Both the position numbers and the translations under genes were made by a program. The notes below the pieces were generated by a model that worked only from the letters and a program-made list of their open reading frames with translations, did no database searches and was not told where the DNA came from. From Ramlibacter tataouinensis (GTDB lineage Bacteria; Pseudomonadota; Gammaproteobacteria; Burkholderiales; Burkholderiaceae_C), in NCBI RefSeq assembly GCF_001580455.1, contig NZ_CP010951.1:1922001-1986000 (forward strand): 64,000 nt of DNA. The letters run 5' to 3'. This document shows, piece by piece, positions 1-9,853 of the stretch. How positions within the stretch are numbered: the stretch's first letter is position 1; the number at the start of each line of letters is the position of its first letter.

Positions 1-476
1 AGCAGGCGCAGGCTGTGCGCGGCGGCCACCAGCTCGGTCCGGGCGCCGGCGCGCTCGGCCAGCAACGTCATCTCCGAGGCGCCGCCGATGGCACCGGCGA
101 AGTAGCTGGTGGCGTGCCGCTGCCGCGGGTCCGTGCCCAGGCCCTCCCGGTTGGCGCGCTCCAGCCACCAGCCGAACAGCCATCCGAGTCCCAGCGCCCA
201 GGCGATTGCCAGCAGGATCGCCCACCACAGGCTCAGGACCAGCGCCGTTACCTGCGGCGTGAAGTACAGGCCGAGCGCCGTGCCGATGGCCCACTGGCCG
301 GCGTTGCGCAGCGGCACCAGGCTGCGCGTGGGCCATCCCAGGATGGACGCGGCCGCGGTCGCCAGCAGCGGGCCGATCATCCAGGGGATGGGCGTGTGCA
401 GCCGCTCGCACAGCAGCGCCGCGGCGAGCGCCAGCAGCAGCGTGAGGGTGGCGCGGACGGGCAGGGTGGAGGTCAT
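1..476 (-). CDS. AbrB-type integral membrane protein (partial, C-terminus outside window)
   Basis: Partial gene: the start is in the window and the 3' end runs off the left edge. I translated it by hand from the ATG at 476. The first ~155 residues contain hydrophobic segments (TLTLLLALAAALL; ALVLSLWWAILLAIAWALGLGWLF) and the family-like stretches PWMIGPLLA, NAGQWAIGTALGLYFTP and FAGAIGGASEM. These fit the AbrB duplication family (Pfam 'ammonia monooxygenase' PF05145), inner-membrane proteins often misnamed AbrB transcriptional regulators. The substrate or role is not known. It is divergent from the ChaN-like gene, with 33 bp between the starts. Confidence 0.75.
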   Translation of the reverse strand, partial: MTSTLPVRATLTLLLALAAALLCERLHTPIPWMIGPLLATAAASILGWPTRSLVPLRNAGQWAIGTALGLYFTPQVTALVLSLWWAILLAIAWALGLGWLFGWWLERANREGLGTDPRQRHATSYFAGAIGGASEMTLLAERAGARTELVAAAHSLRL

Positions 477-509
477 CAGGCGACGCAGGCGAGCGCGTAG
501 TATGTCCGC

Positions 510-1241
510 ATGGCGCGGCTGTTTCTCCTCCTGTGGCTGGCGGTGCTCGCCGCCTGCGCGCCGTACCGGCTGCCCTCGCCGCTGCCCGATGTGATCCTGC
601 TGGGCGAGCAGCACGACGATCCGCAGCACCAGCAGTGGCACCAGCGCGTGGTCCAGGAGCTGGCCGGGCGCGGGCAGCTGGCGGCGCTGGCGCTCGAGAT
701 GGCGGAGCGGGGGCTATCCACCGCGGGCCTGCCGGCCGGCGCCTCCGAAGCCGAGGTGAAGGCGGCGCTCGGCTGGGACGAGCGCGGTTGGCCTTGGGCG
801 GCCTACGGGCCGGCCGTGATGACGGCCGTGCGCGCCGGCGTGCCGGTGCTGGGCGCCAACCTGCCGCGCGCCAGGCTGCGCGATGCGATGGCCGATACGC
901 AGCTGGACGGCGCCGTGACGGCCGCGGTGTTCCAGGCGCAGCAGCAGGCGGTGCGCGCCGGCCACTGCGACCTGCTGCCGGCCTCGCAATGGCTGCCGAT
1001 GGCGCGCGTGCAGATCGCGCGCGACCGCAGCATGGCCCAGGTGCTGGGCAGCGCCATTCGCCCCGGGCAGGCGGTGGTGCTGCTCGCCGGGGCCGGCCAT
1101 GTCGATTCCGCGCTGGGCGTGCCGCAGCACCTGGGTGGCGGCCTGCGCGCGGACGCGCGCACCTGGCCGGCCGGTCCGCCGCAGCGCGACTACTGCGAGG
1201 GGCTGCGGCAACAGCTGGGCGGCGAGCGGCCACAATCGTGA
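510..1241 (+). CDS. ChaN-family lipoprotein
   Basis: A 243-residue protein with a lipoprotein signal (hydrophobic residues 4-14, lipobox LAAC near residue 16). The motif ILLGEQHDDPQHQQWH follows, with the Glu/His-rich start typical of the ChaN/DUF399 family, and HVDSALGVPQHL sits near the C-terminus. The Campylobacter member binds haem, so a haem-handling or iron-regulated role in the envelope is possible; this is family knowledge, not visible here. The start at 510 is preceded only by a weak ribosome site. The next gene starts 7 bp after the stop, so the two are probably co-transcribed. Confidence 0.75.
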   Translation: MARLFLLLWLAVLAACAPYRLPSPLPDVILLGEQHDDPQHQQWHQRVVQELAGRGQLAALALEMAERGLSTAGLPAGASEAEVKAALGWDERGWPWAAYGPAVMTAVRAGVPVLGANLPRARLRDAMADTQLDGAVTAAVFQAQQQAVRAGHCDLLPASQWLPMARVQIARDRSMAQVLGSAIRPGQAVVLLAGAGHVDSALGVPQHLGGGLRADARTWPAGPPQRDYCEGLRQQLGGERPQS

Positions 1242-1248
1242 GTTGCCG

Positions 1249-2340
1249 ATGAACTCCGCCAGCCCGCGCCCGGCGATCAACGTCGTCGAGAAGAACCCCT
1301 ACCTGCCGCAGCCTTTCGTGCTGACCGAGGTCGCGGTCTGCCTGCGCGACGCGATCCGCGCCGCCGGCCATCCGTCCGAGCACCTGGTCAACCGCGTCGA
1401 TCCGCAGGCCTTCTCCATCGTGCTGGGCGGCTCGCCCGCGCTGGCGCAGGAGCTGCAGCTGGACCCGCGGCGCTGCGCCATCTTCAACTTCGAGCAGTTG
1501 GGCAGCACCTCGAACCTGGCCGGCCCCGACTACTGGCAGTGGCTGCGCGGCTGGCTGGTGCTGGACTATCACGGCAGCAACATCGAATTCCTCAAGCGCC
1601 ACCACGGCGCCGGCCAGCAGGCGCTGGAGCTGCCGATCAAGCCGAGCGAGAGCCTGTCGCCGGCCACCGGCGAGCCGAAGACCGTGGACGTGTTGTTCTA
1701 CGGCAGCCTCAGTGAACGCCGGCAGGCCGTGCTCGCGCAGCTCCGGGACCTGGGGCTGACGGTGGAACTGGTGGCCGGCGCCTACGGCAACGAGCTGGCG
1801 CCGGCCGTGCGCCGCGCGCGCCTGGTGCTGCACATCCACTACTACGAGAGCGGGCTGTTCCCGGTGGCACGCGTGCTGCAGCCGGTGATGCAGGGCGTGC
1901 CCATCGTGTGCGAGCGCTCGGTGTTTTCCGAGCTGAACGACTGGTCGGACACCGGCATCTTCTTCGCGCCCTACGAGGAGCTGGCCGCCACCTGCGCCCT
2001 GCTGCTGCGCATGCCCGGCGAGGCGGCGCGCCGGGCCGCGGCGGCGCGGGCGTTCGCGCAGCAGATCGACTTCGCCACGCCTTTCGTGTCCGTGGTGCAG
2101 GCGCTGCAGGCCCGCGAACGCGGCGAGCACCTGCACGAGGAGGGCGAGGAGCGCCCGCTGACCCACGCCGAGATCGAGGCGATCCTGGCGGCCGAGGGCT
2201 CGACCCCGCCCGAGGCCGACCAGCCGGCGCCGCAGCTGGCGGTGGTGCGGCGCGAGCCGGGCCAGGGCGCCTACGGGCGCTGGATCGCCTGGCTGCTGGT
2301 CGCCTTCCTGGTGCTGGGGGCGATCAACGCGTATCGCTAG
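1249..2340 (+). CDS. CgeB-like glycosyltransferase with C-terminal membrane anchor
   Basis: 363 residues. I chose the ATG at 1249 rather than an upstream in-frame ATG at 1099 that would lie inside chaN. The middle resembles YkvP/CgeB-type GT-B glycosyltransferases: IFNFEQLGS, VDVLFYGSLSERR (start of the second Rossmann domain), and a donor-site-like stretch HIHYYESGLFPVARVLQP. The C-terminus is a single hydrophobic helix (WIAWLLVAFLVLGAI), unusual for this family and suggesting tethering to the inner membrane. Its 3' end overlaps the convergent GT2 gene by 17 bp. Acceptor and donor are unknown. Confidence 0.65.
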   Translation: MNSASPRPAINVVEKNPYLPQPFVLTEVAVCLRDAIRAAGHPSEHLVNRVDPQAFSIVLGGSPALAQELQLDPRRCAIFNFEQLGSTSNLAGPDYWQWLRGWLVLDYHGSNIEFLKRHHGAGQQALELPIKPSESLSPATGEPKTVDVLFYGSLSERRQAVLAQLRDLGLTVELVAGAYGNELAPAVRRARLVLHIHYYESGLFPVARVLQPVMQGVPIVCERSVFSELNDWSDTGIFFAPYEELAATCALLLRMPGEAARRAAAARAFAQQIDFATPFVSVVQALQARERGEHLHEEGEERPLTHAEIEAILAAEGSTPPEADQPAPQLAVVRREPGQGAYGRWIAWLLVAFLVLGAINAYR

Positions 2341-3035
2341 GCGGGCCGAACACCTTCGGCAGCCAGTCGCGCGAGGTCAGCGAGCCCTGGTGCGAGTGGT
2401 AGATCGTGGTCTGCCTCTGCGACACCAGGCAGCGGAACCTGGGCATGGTGACTTTCGCGACCACGTTGTCGGTGTACTGGTAGCCGGGGTCTTCGCCGAT
2501 GTCCGCCAGCAGCTGCTGCGCGAAGCGGCGGTTGAAGCACATGGTCGAGCTCATGCCGCCCGGCGCGTGCGAGCCGAACTGCACCTCCGGGTTGTAGCGG
2601 TACTCGGAGGCTTGCGTGAACAGCAGGCCGCAGCGCGGCGAGACCGAGAAGTCGTGCACCTGCAGATCCGCCAGGCCTTGCTCGACATGCTCGCGCAGGT
2701 AGAGGTCGTCGTGGTCGGCCCAGAAAAAGTGGGTGCAGTCCTGTTCGATCAGGTACTTCAGCGGAATCGCATACCACTGGTGCTGCGGCAGCTCCTTCGC
2801 CGTGTGCATCCAGGCGATACGGGCCGGGGTGCGCACATCGGCGACCGCCCAGTGGTAGGAGTCGGAGACGCCGTTCTGGTGGACGCAGATGATGTCCGGC
2901 GTGAGCGACTGCGCGGTGAACTGCAGCACGCAGGCGCGCGCCAGGTCCGGCCGGTTGAAGGTCGGCACCATGACGCCCACCTTGACCGGCGTGCGCGCCG
3001 GCTGGAGCGAATCGAAGTCCTGCGCCTGCGGCCCC

Positions 3036-3043
<8 letters not shown>
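2324..3043 (-). CDS. Glycosyltransferase, GT-A fold (family 2-like)
   Basis: 239 residues. The N-terminal segment KVGVMVPTFNRPDLARAC is the usual nucleotide-binding start of family 2 glycosyltransferases. FFWADHDDLY supplies a DxD-like metal/nucleotide-sugar motif near residue 120. The C-terminal half has no membrane helix, so this is probably a soluble cytoplasmic enzyme. The start codon overlaps the aminotransferase stop by 8 bp, so translation is likely coupled. It converges on, and slightly overlaps, the CgeB-like gene. Substrate unknown; surface polysaccharide or protein glycosylation is plausible. Confidence 0.7.
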
Positions 3044-4370
<1,327 letters not shown>

Positions 4371-4408
4371 CAAGGAACTCCTGAAAGATCGATCTATTTT
4401 GGCGCGGA

Positions 4409-5098
4409 TCACCGCAGCGCGCCGAACACCTTGCTGAGAAGCGCGCTGCCGGTGCCCACCGGGTCGCGCCGGATCTTCTTTTCCTCTTCGCCGACCATGA
4501 AGTACAGGCCGTCCAGCGCCTTGCGGGTGACATAGTGGTCGATGGTCGGGTCTTCGGGCTGGTACAGGCCCATGCCCTGGGCCTTCTGTGAGACGCGCTC
4601 GTACTTCTCCACCACGCCCACCTTGGAAGTCGCCTGGTGCACCACCGGCAGGAAGGTGCCGGACAGCGGCTGCCGGGTCTTTTCCGCGAAGAAGGCGGTC
4701 ACCGAGGTGTCGCCGCCGGCCAGGATCTTCTTGGCATCGGCCACGGTGATGTGCCTGACGGCATCCACCAGCAGGGTCCGGGCCATGGGCACCGCGGCCT
4801 CGGCCGCGCGGTTCAACGCGAGCTCCAGTTCCTCCAGCTGCTTGCGCATGCCGAGGGCGGACAGCAGCCGGGAGGCATCCTGCAGCGCCTTCGGCAACGG
4901 GATGCGCACCTGCGGGTTGCCCAGGAATCCGTCGGGCCGGCCCAGCAGCTGCACGGCCGCCACAGCGCCGGTTTCCAGCGCACTGCGCAGACCCCGGCTG
5001 GCGTCCAGTTCGGAGATACCCACCAGGGCTTGCGCGCGGCCGGCCATGGGAAACAACAGGCCCGCGGCGGCGGACAGTACGAAACTGCGGCGATTCAT
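4409..5098 (-). CDS. DUF4197 domain protein, probable Tat-exported
   Basis: 229 residues, matching the usual length of DUF4197 proteins. The N-terminus MNRRSFVLSAAAGLLF carries an RR-S-F twin-arginine motif, a hydrophobic core and a likely cleavage after GRAQA, so it is probably exported folded. Typical blocks are present: GLRSALETGAVAAVQLLG, DGFLGNPQVRIPLP, ADAKKILAGGDTS and KALDGLYFMVGEEEKKIR. The function of the family is unknown. The ORF can be read upstream to 5986, but that extension is antisense to purU and is discarded. Start at 5098, divergent from purU. Confidence 0.85.
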   Translation of the reverse strand: MNRRSFVLSAAAGLLFPMAGRAQALVGISELDASRGLRSALETGAVAAVQLLGRPDGFLGNPQVRIPLPKALQDASRLLSALGMRKQLEELELALNRAAEAAVPMARTLLVDAVRHITVADAKKILAGGDTSVTAFFAEKTRQPLSGTFLPVVHQATSKVGVVEKYERVSQKAQGMGLYQPEDPTIDHYVTRKALDGLYFMVGEEEKKIRRDPVGTGSALLSKVFGALR

Positions 5099-5161
5099 CG
5101 ACCCCTCATCGTGTGATGGGCGTCGATCATGCCTTGCTGCCCAGCCTGCGACAATCCTGAA

Positions 5162-6007
5162 ATGAACGCGTACATCCTGACCCTCTCCTGCCCGGACCGG
5201 CCGGGCATCGTGCACGCCGTGTCCGGTTTCCTGTTCGAGCGCGGTGGCAACATCGAGGAGGCGGCCCAGTACAACGACCATGGCACCGGCCTGTTCTTCA
5301 TGCGCGTGCAGTTCGCGTGCGACCAGCTCACCTTCGAGGACCTGCGGGCCCAGCTGAAGGCCTTTGCCGAGCCCTTCCAGATGGACTGGAAGCTGCACGC
5401 CGCGAACCAGCCGATGCGCACCGTGATCATGGTGAGCCGCGAGGGCCACTGCCTGAACGACCTGCTGTTCCGCTGGAAGAGCGGCCTGCTGCCGGTGGAA
5501 GTGCGCGCCGTGATCTCCAACCACCGCGACTTCTATCAGCTGGCCGCCAGCTACAACGTGCCCTTCCATCACATCCCGGTGGCCGGGTCGACCAAGGCGC
5601 AGGCCGAAGCCAGGCAGCTCGAGATCGTCGAAGCCGAAGGCGCCGAACTGGTGGTGCTGGCGCGCTACATGCAGATCCTGTCGAACGGCCTGTGCCAGCG
5701 GCTGGCGGGTCGCGCGATCAACATCCACCACAGCTTCCTGCCCAGCTTCAAGGGCGCCAAGCCCTACTACCAGGCGCATGACCGCGGCGTGAAGCTCATC
5801 GGCGCAACGGCGCACTACGTGACGGCCGACCTCGACGAGGGCCCGATCATCGAACAGGACGTGGCCCGGGTGGACCACAACTGCACGGTGGAAGACCTGA
5901 CTGCCCTCGGCCGCGACACCGAGAGCCTGGTGCTGGCGCGCGCCGTCAAGTGGCACAGCGAGCACCGGGTGCTGCTCGACGGGCACAAGACCGTGATCTT
6001 CAAGTAG
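5162..6007 (+). CDS. purU: Formyltetrahydrofolate deformylase
   Basis: 281 residues. It hydrolyses 10-formyl-tetrahydrofolate to THF and formate, balancing one-carbon pools and feeding formate to purine synthesis. The N-terminal ACT domain (residues 1-80, ILTLSCPDRPGIVHAVSGF) is followed by a formyltransferase-type catalytic domain. Catalytic signature: Asn and His in NIHHSFLPSFKGAKPY and the Asp in HYVTADLDEGPIIEQD. I chose the ATG at 5162 because homologues begin with the ACT strand there; the upstream ATG at 5129 adds 11 unlike residues. Cytoplasmic, single gene, divergent from DUF4197. Confidence 0.95.
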   Translation: MNAYILTLSCPDRPGIVHAVSGFLFERGGNIEEAAQYNDHGTGLFFMRVQFACDQLTFEDLRAQLKAFAEPFQMDWKLHAANQPMRTVIMVSREGHCLNDLLFRWKSGLLPVEVRAVISNHRDFYQLAASYNVPFHHIPVAGSTKAQAEARQLEIVEAEGAELVVLARYMQILSNGLCQRLAGRAINIHHSFLPSFKGAKPYYQAHDRGVKLIGATAHYVTADLDEGPIIEQDVARVDHNCTVEDLTALGRDTESLVLARAVKWHSEHRVLLDGHKTVIFK

Positions 6008-6120
6008 CCAGCGGGCCGCCCGCCCTGCCGGCCGCGGTCCGGGGCGCGATGGCGGGCCGGATCATTGCCCGGCGCATCGCTTGGGTGTAACGTGCCAGTC
6101 TCCACATAGAAGAGGTTCGC

Positions 6121-6744
6121 ATGGCCGTCGAACTCTATTCCTGGCCCCGCAGCTCGGGAACGCGCATCAGCTGGGCGCTCGAGGAGCTGGGGATCCCTTA
6201 CCGCTACGTGGAGCTCGATCCGAAGAAGCAGGAGCACCTCGCGCCGGCCTACCTCGCGATCCATCCGCAGGGCAAGGTGCCGGCGCTGGTCGATGGCGAG
6301 CAGAAGTTCTTCGAGTCGGTTGCGATCCTGCTGCACCTGGGCACCAAGTACGGCGTCGACAAGGGCCTCTGGCCGCCGGGCGGCGGCCCGGCGCGCGCCG
6401 ATGCGGTGAGCTGGACGGTGTGGTCGGGCGCCGAACTGGGCACGCACATGCTGGAGACGATGTACCACGGCATGGACACGCCGGTCTCTTTTCAAGCACA
6501 GGACCGCAGCGCCGCGGCCGCGGCCTACCATCGCGCGCAACTCGCGCGCTGCGTCGCGGCGCTGGAAGCCCGGCTGGCGGACCGGGACTGGCTGCTGGGC
6601 GCAGAGTTCTCGCTGGCGGACCTCGCGGCCGGCGGCACTCTGGCGTTCGGGGTCATGTGCGGCCTGCCGCTCGACGGCTCGCCACGCACCGCGGCCTGGG
6701 TGGCGCGCTGCAGCAGCCGGCCCGCGCGGCAGCGCGCGCGCTGA
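6121..6744 (+). CDS. Glutathione S-transferase family protein
   Basis: 207 residues. The N-terminal thioredoxin-like domain (residues 1-80) has YSWPRSSGTRISWALEELG as the glutathione-site strand-helix, HPQGKVPALVDG with the cis-Pro, and the FESVAIL Glu-Ser motif that binds the gamma-glutamyl group. The all-helical C-terminal domain holds LLGAEFSLADLAAGG (N-capping box). An AGAAGAGG-like ribosome site precedes the ATG. The gene is followed after 10 bp by a LysR regulator on the same strand. Substrate unknown. Confidence 0.85.
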   Translation: MAVELYSWPRSSGTRISWALEELGIPYRYVELDPKKQEHLAPAYLAIHPQGKVPALVDGEQKFFESVAILLHLGTKYGVDKGLWPPGGGPARADAVSWTVWSGAELGTHMLETMYHGMDTPVSFQAQDRSAAAAAYHRAQLARCVAALEARLADRDWLLGAEFSLADLAAGGTLAFGVMCGLPLDGSPRTAAWVARCSSRPARQRAR

Positions 6745-6754
6745 AGCCGCTGCG

Positions 6755-7624
6755 ATGAGCGCGCGCATCCCGCCGATCCAGTGCTTGGTCACCTTCGAGG
6801 CCCTGGCGCGGCTGCGCTCCGTCACGCAGGCGGCCGACGAACTGTGCGTGACGCCCAGCGCCGTGAGCCACCGCGTGCGCCAGCTGGAGCAGATCATCGG
6901 CACCAAGCTGTTCGGGCGCGCCGATTTCTCCCTCACCACCGACGGCAGCGAGTACCTCGCGCAGGTGCGCGAGGGCCTGGCGGTGCTGGGGCGCTTTCCG
7001 GGCCGCGACAGCGCCCAGGGCAAGCGCAAGCTGCGGGTGGCCGTCACGCCCACCTTCGCGCGCTCCATCCTGATGCCGCGCCTGCCCGGTTTCTCCGAGG
7101 CCTATCCGGAAATCGACCTGACCCTGCAGGTGTCGATCCCGCTGCTGGACGTGGTGGCCGAGGACGCCGACCTGATGATCCGCTTCGGCACCGGGCGCTA
7201 TGCCGACGTCGAGCATGTCTGCCTCATGACCGACGACGTCACGCCGCTGGCGTCGCCCGCCTTCATCCGCCAGCACGGCCCCTTCGACACGGTCGAAGAC
7301 CTGCTGGCGGCCAAACTGATCAAGAGCCCGCTGGAGCCGTGGCGCACCTGGTTCCTGGCGCACGGGGTGGATGCGCCGGAGCCGGCCGAGGGATCGAGCT
7401 TCAACGACATCGGCCTGATGTGCGAGGCCGCGGCCCAGGGCTTGGGCATCGCGCTGGTGCGGCTGAAACTCGGGGCGCCCTGGCTGGAAAAGGGCACGCT
7501 GGAGCGCATCTCGCAGCGCCATGTGCCCAGCCCGCACGCACACTACCTGTGCTGGCGCACCGGCACCATGGACCGCTGGGAATGCGCCGCTTTCACGGAG
7601 TGGTTGCGCAAGAGCCTCATTTGA
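6755..7624 (+). CDS. LysR-family transcriptional regulator (GcvA-like)
   Basis: 289 residues. The N-terminal winged helix-turn-helix (residues 8-66) contains FEALARLRSVTQAADELCVTPSAVSHRVRQLE, followed by the linker helix and a periplasmic-binding-protein-like effector domain from about residue 90 (KLRVAVTPTFARSILMPRL). The opening PPIQCLVTFEALARL resembles the GcvA subgroup. It is co-oriented with the GST gene (10-bp gap), so it may regulate GST or the operon starting at 7683. A perfect 7-bp dyad lies directly after its stop codon. Confidence 0.88.
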   Translation: MSARIPPIQCLVTFEALARLRSVTQAADELCVTPSAVSHRVRQLEQIIGTKLFGRADFSLTTDGSEYLAQVREGLAVLGRFPGRDSAQGKRKLRVAVTPTFARSILMPRLPGFSEAYPEIDLTLQVSIPLLDVVAEDADLMIRFGTGRYADVEHVCLMTDDVTPLASPAFIRQHGPFDTVEDLLAAKLIKSPLEPWRTWFLAHGVDAPEPAEGSSFNDIGLMCEAAAQGLGIALVRLKLGAPWLEKGTLERISQRHVPSPHAHYLCWRTGTMDRWECAAFTEWLRKSLI

Positions 7625-7627
7625 TTC

Positions 7628-7642
7628 GAGGCGAGTCGCCTC
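7628..7642. promoter_or_regulatory. 15-bp perfect dyad between LysR gene and downstream operon
   Basis: GAGGCGA-G-TCGCCTC is a perfect inverted repeat with a single central base, lying 4 bp after the LysR stop and 41 bp before the next start. With a one-base loop it cannot fold as an efficient RNA hairpin, so a protein-binding site for the operon at 7683 is the more likely reading. No T-tract follows. Chance occurrence cannot be excluded. Confidence 0.3.
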
Positions 7643-7682
7643 TGCCCTCGCGCCTTCGTCAAAAGCTGTTACAACGGCGTGG

Positions 7683-8486
7683 ATGAGTCTCCCGCGCGTG
7701 GCCAGCGTCTTTGGCGTCTTTGCGATCCTGCTACTGGCCTGGACGGCGCAGGCCTACCCTTGGCTCACCGTCGCACTGGTCGCCGCCTCGCTCGCGCTCG
7801 GGGCGGTGAGCCTGTGGTCGGCCTCGGTGCTGTACGGCCCGCGCGCGGCCGCGACCTTCCTGGCCCTCGGGGCGAGCCTGGGGTGGTTCGCGGAACAGAC
7901 CGGCTCGGCGCTGGGCTGGTTCTTCGGCCACTACAGCTACACCGACGTGCTCGGGCCGCGGCTCGGCAACGTCCCGCTGGTGATCCCCGTCATGTGGTTC
8001 GGGCTGTGCCACACCGGGCTGCTGATGGCGAACCTGCTGCTTTGGCGCGCCCCGGTGGGGCCGTGGCGCGGCTGGCGCGTGGCGCTGCTCGCCGCGCTGC
8101 TGGCGGCGATGCTGGTGACCGCCTTCGACCTCGGGGCCGATCCGTACTTCGTCTACCAGCTCAAGGCCTGGGTCATGGCGAAGAAGGACGGCGGCTGGTT
8201 CGGTGAGACGGTGCGAGGCTTCGAGGGCTGGATGGTCGTCAGCTTCGCGATCGTCGCGGCCTTCCTGGCGGCCCGGCCGCCGGGCGTCGTGCCCGCTTCG
8301 GCCGCGGCCCGCCGCGCGGCGCTGGCCCCGGTCCTGCTCTACGCCGGCCTGATGCTGTTCCAGATGGTGGCCGTGCAGCCCATCGCGCTGCGCGTGACCG
8401 CGTTCTTCGCCATGGGCATCCCGGCGCTGGCCGCGGCCGTGGCCTGGCAGCACTGGGCGCGCCGGCCCGCCGAGGCCGCGGCATGA
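7683..8486 (+). CDS. Carotenoid biosynthesis family (DUF422/CruF-like) membrane protein
   Basis: 267 residues, polytopic with about seven hydrophobic segments. The diagnostic stretch is GWFAEQTGSALGWFFGHYSYTD (Glu in the second third of a helix, then G-Y-Y), followed by LGNVPLVIPVMWFGL and, later, AFDLGADP and GGWFGETVRGFEGW. This pattern is shared with CruF-type carotenoid hydratases (PF04240), which add water across terminal double bonds of C40/C50 carotenoids. No other carotenoid gene is present, so the real substrate may be another isoprenoid. The stop overlaps the next start by 4 bp (ATGA), implying coupled translation with the MpaB-type oxygenase. Confidence 0.7.
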   Translation: MSLPRVASVFGVFAILLLAWTAQAYPWLTVALVAASLALGAVSLWSASVLYGPRAAATFLALGASLGWFAEQTGSALGWFFGHYSYTDVLGPRLGNVPLVIPVMWFGLCHTGLLMANLLLWRAPVGPWRGWRVALLAALLAAMLVTAFDLGADPYFVYQLKAWVMAKKDGGWFGETVRGFEGWMVVSFAIVAAFLAARPPGVVPASAAARRAALAPVLLYAGLMLFQMVAVQPIALRVTAFFAMGIPALAAAVAWQHWARRPAEAAA

Positions 8487-9853
8487 AGCTGCCCCCGGAC
8501 CATTGGCAGGCCATGGCGCGGGCGGCCGATCCGCTGGCCGACCGCACCATTGCCGCCATCGTCGGCCCCTGGCCCGCCGACGCCGCCAGCCCGGGCGAGG
8601 CGGCGCTGGCCCGGCTGGCGCAGGCCAGCCGGCTGATGGCGGGCTGGACCACCAACGCCAGCCTCACGGCCTGGTCGCCCGCGGCGGGCGCCGACCCGGT
8701 GGTGGTCGACGCCTTGCGGGCCTACCTGGAGCAGGGCCGGCGCCTGCCCGAATGGATCCGGCCGCGGGACGTCGAGCTCGCCGAACAGGTGTTCATGGAC
8801 TACGGCCCGCTGTCCTGCACCCTGCTGTTCTGCGCCAGCCTGCCCGAGTGCTACGTGATGCCGCAGCTGGCCGACGTGCTCCACGCGGCGGGGCAGCTGG
8901 AAGCGCACACCGAGCACCGCATCCGGCAGACGGCCGCCATGATCTTCCCCGTGATGATGAAGGGCGGCCTCACGCAGGGCGAGGGCGGCGGCATCGCGCA
9001 GGTGCTCAAGGTGCGCCTGATCCATGCCACCATCCGCCACCTGATCCTGCATGGCCCGCCCGAGACCGCCGGGGCGCGCGTCGCCTCCGCGCCGGCCGGC
9101 ACCCGCCCGGCCTCCATGCTCCAGGCCCTGCTGGCGCTGGGCTGGGACGTGGAGCGCGACGGCCTGCCCTGCAACCAGCTCGAACTGGCCTACACGCTCC
9201 TCACCTTCAGCTATGTGTTCCTCGCCGGCATGCGAACGCTGCGCATCCCGCTTTCGCGCGCGGAGCAGGAAGCCTACCTGCATGCCTGGAACGTGGTGGG
9301 CTTCGTGCTGGGCATTCGTCCCGAGCTGATGCCCCGCGACCTGGACCAGGCCGCGTCGATGTTCCGCGCCATGCAGTCCCAGGCCCACTCCCAACCCCTC
9401 GCGCGCGACGTCCGCCCCGGCCTCGGCCGCGCGCTCGTCGCGGCGATGGAACGCACGATCGCCGTGCCGGTGATCCGGCACCTGCCGGTGCCGATGACGC
9501 GCTGGCTGATCGGACGCCAGACGGCCCGCCTCATCGGCATCACGCAGCGCGCGGGCCTGCTCACGCTGCTGCTGTTCGACGCGGCGCGCCTGGCCGTGCT
9601 GGCGATCGACGGCGTGGCGCGCCTGGCGCTGCCGCGCTTCTCGCTCACCCGCCTGGTCACGCGCGTCGTCGGCTACCACCTGCTCACGCGCTTCCTGCTC
9701 GACCAGACGCGGCCGCTCGCGCTGCCCGACTCGCTGTTGGAGCCGATGCACCGCACCGTGGCGCAGTGGCACCACGACCACCACGCGCCCGGCTGGGTCA
9801 ACCGGCTCGAAAAGCGCATCACCACCAAGGGGGAATGGAGGCCCCTTTCTTGA
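8483..9853 (+). CDS. MpaB-family oxygenase (DUF2236, latex-clearing-protein-like)
   Basis: 456 residues, mostly helical. Recognisable features are FMDYGPLSCTLLFCASLPECYVMPQ near residue 110, TEHRIRQTAAMI, KVRLIHATIRHLIL with conserved His residues, and NQLELAYTLLTFSYVFLAG. These place it in the MpaB/Lcp superfamily of b-type haem oxygenases that includes rubber oxygenase Lcp, which cleaves polyisoprene double bonds. The haem ligand is expected to be one of the His residues around 180-190, by family knowledge. There is no obvious signal peptide. The ATGA overlap with the CruF-like gene and overlap with the next gene show a three-gene operon. Confidence 0.75.
   Translation: MKLPPDHWQAMARAADPLADRTIAAIVGPWPADAASPGEAALARLAQASRLMAGWTTNASLTAWSPAAGADPVVVDALRAYLEQGRRLPEWIRPRDVELAEQVFMDYGPLSCTLLFCASLPECYVMPQLADVLHAAGQLEAHTEHRIRQTAAMIFPVMMKGGLTQGEGGGIAQVLKVRLIHATIRHLILHGPPETAGARVASAPAGTRPASMLQALLALGWDVERDGLPCNQLELAYTLLTFSYVFLAGMRTLRIPLSRAEQEAYLHAWNVVGFVLGIRPELMPRDLDQAASMFRAMQSQAHSQPLARDVRPGLGRALVAAMERTIAVPVIRHLPVPMTRWLIGRQTARLIGITQRAGLLTLLLFDAARLAVLAIDGVARLALPRFSLTRLVTRVVGYHLLTRFLLDQTRPLALPDSLLEPMHRTVAQWHHDHHAPGWVNRLEKRITTKGEWRPLS

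Noticed and set aside
1099..1248. Upstream start at 1099 for the CgeB-like gene
   Set aside because: It would place 50 residues inside the chaN reading frame region; the ATG at 1249, 7 bp after the chaN stop, fits an operon.
5099..5986. N-terminal extension of the DUF4197 ORF by almost 300 residues
   Set aside because: The extension lies fully antisense to purU, which has clear catalytic motifs; a good signal peptide begins at 5098.
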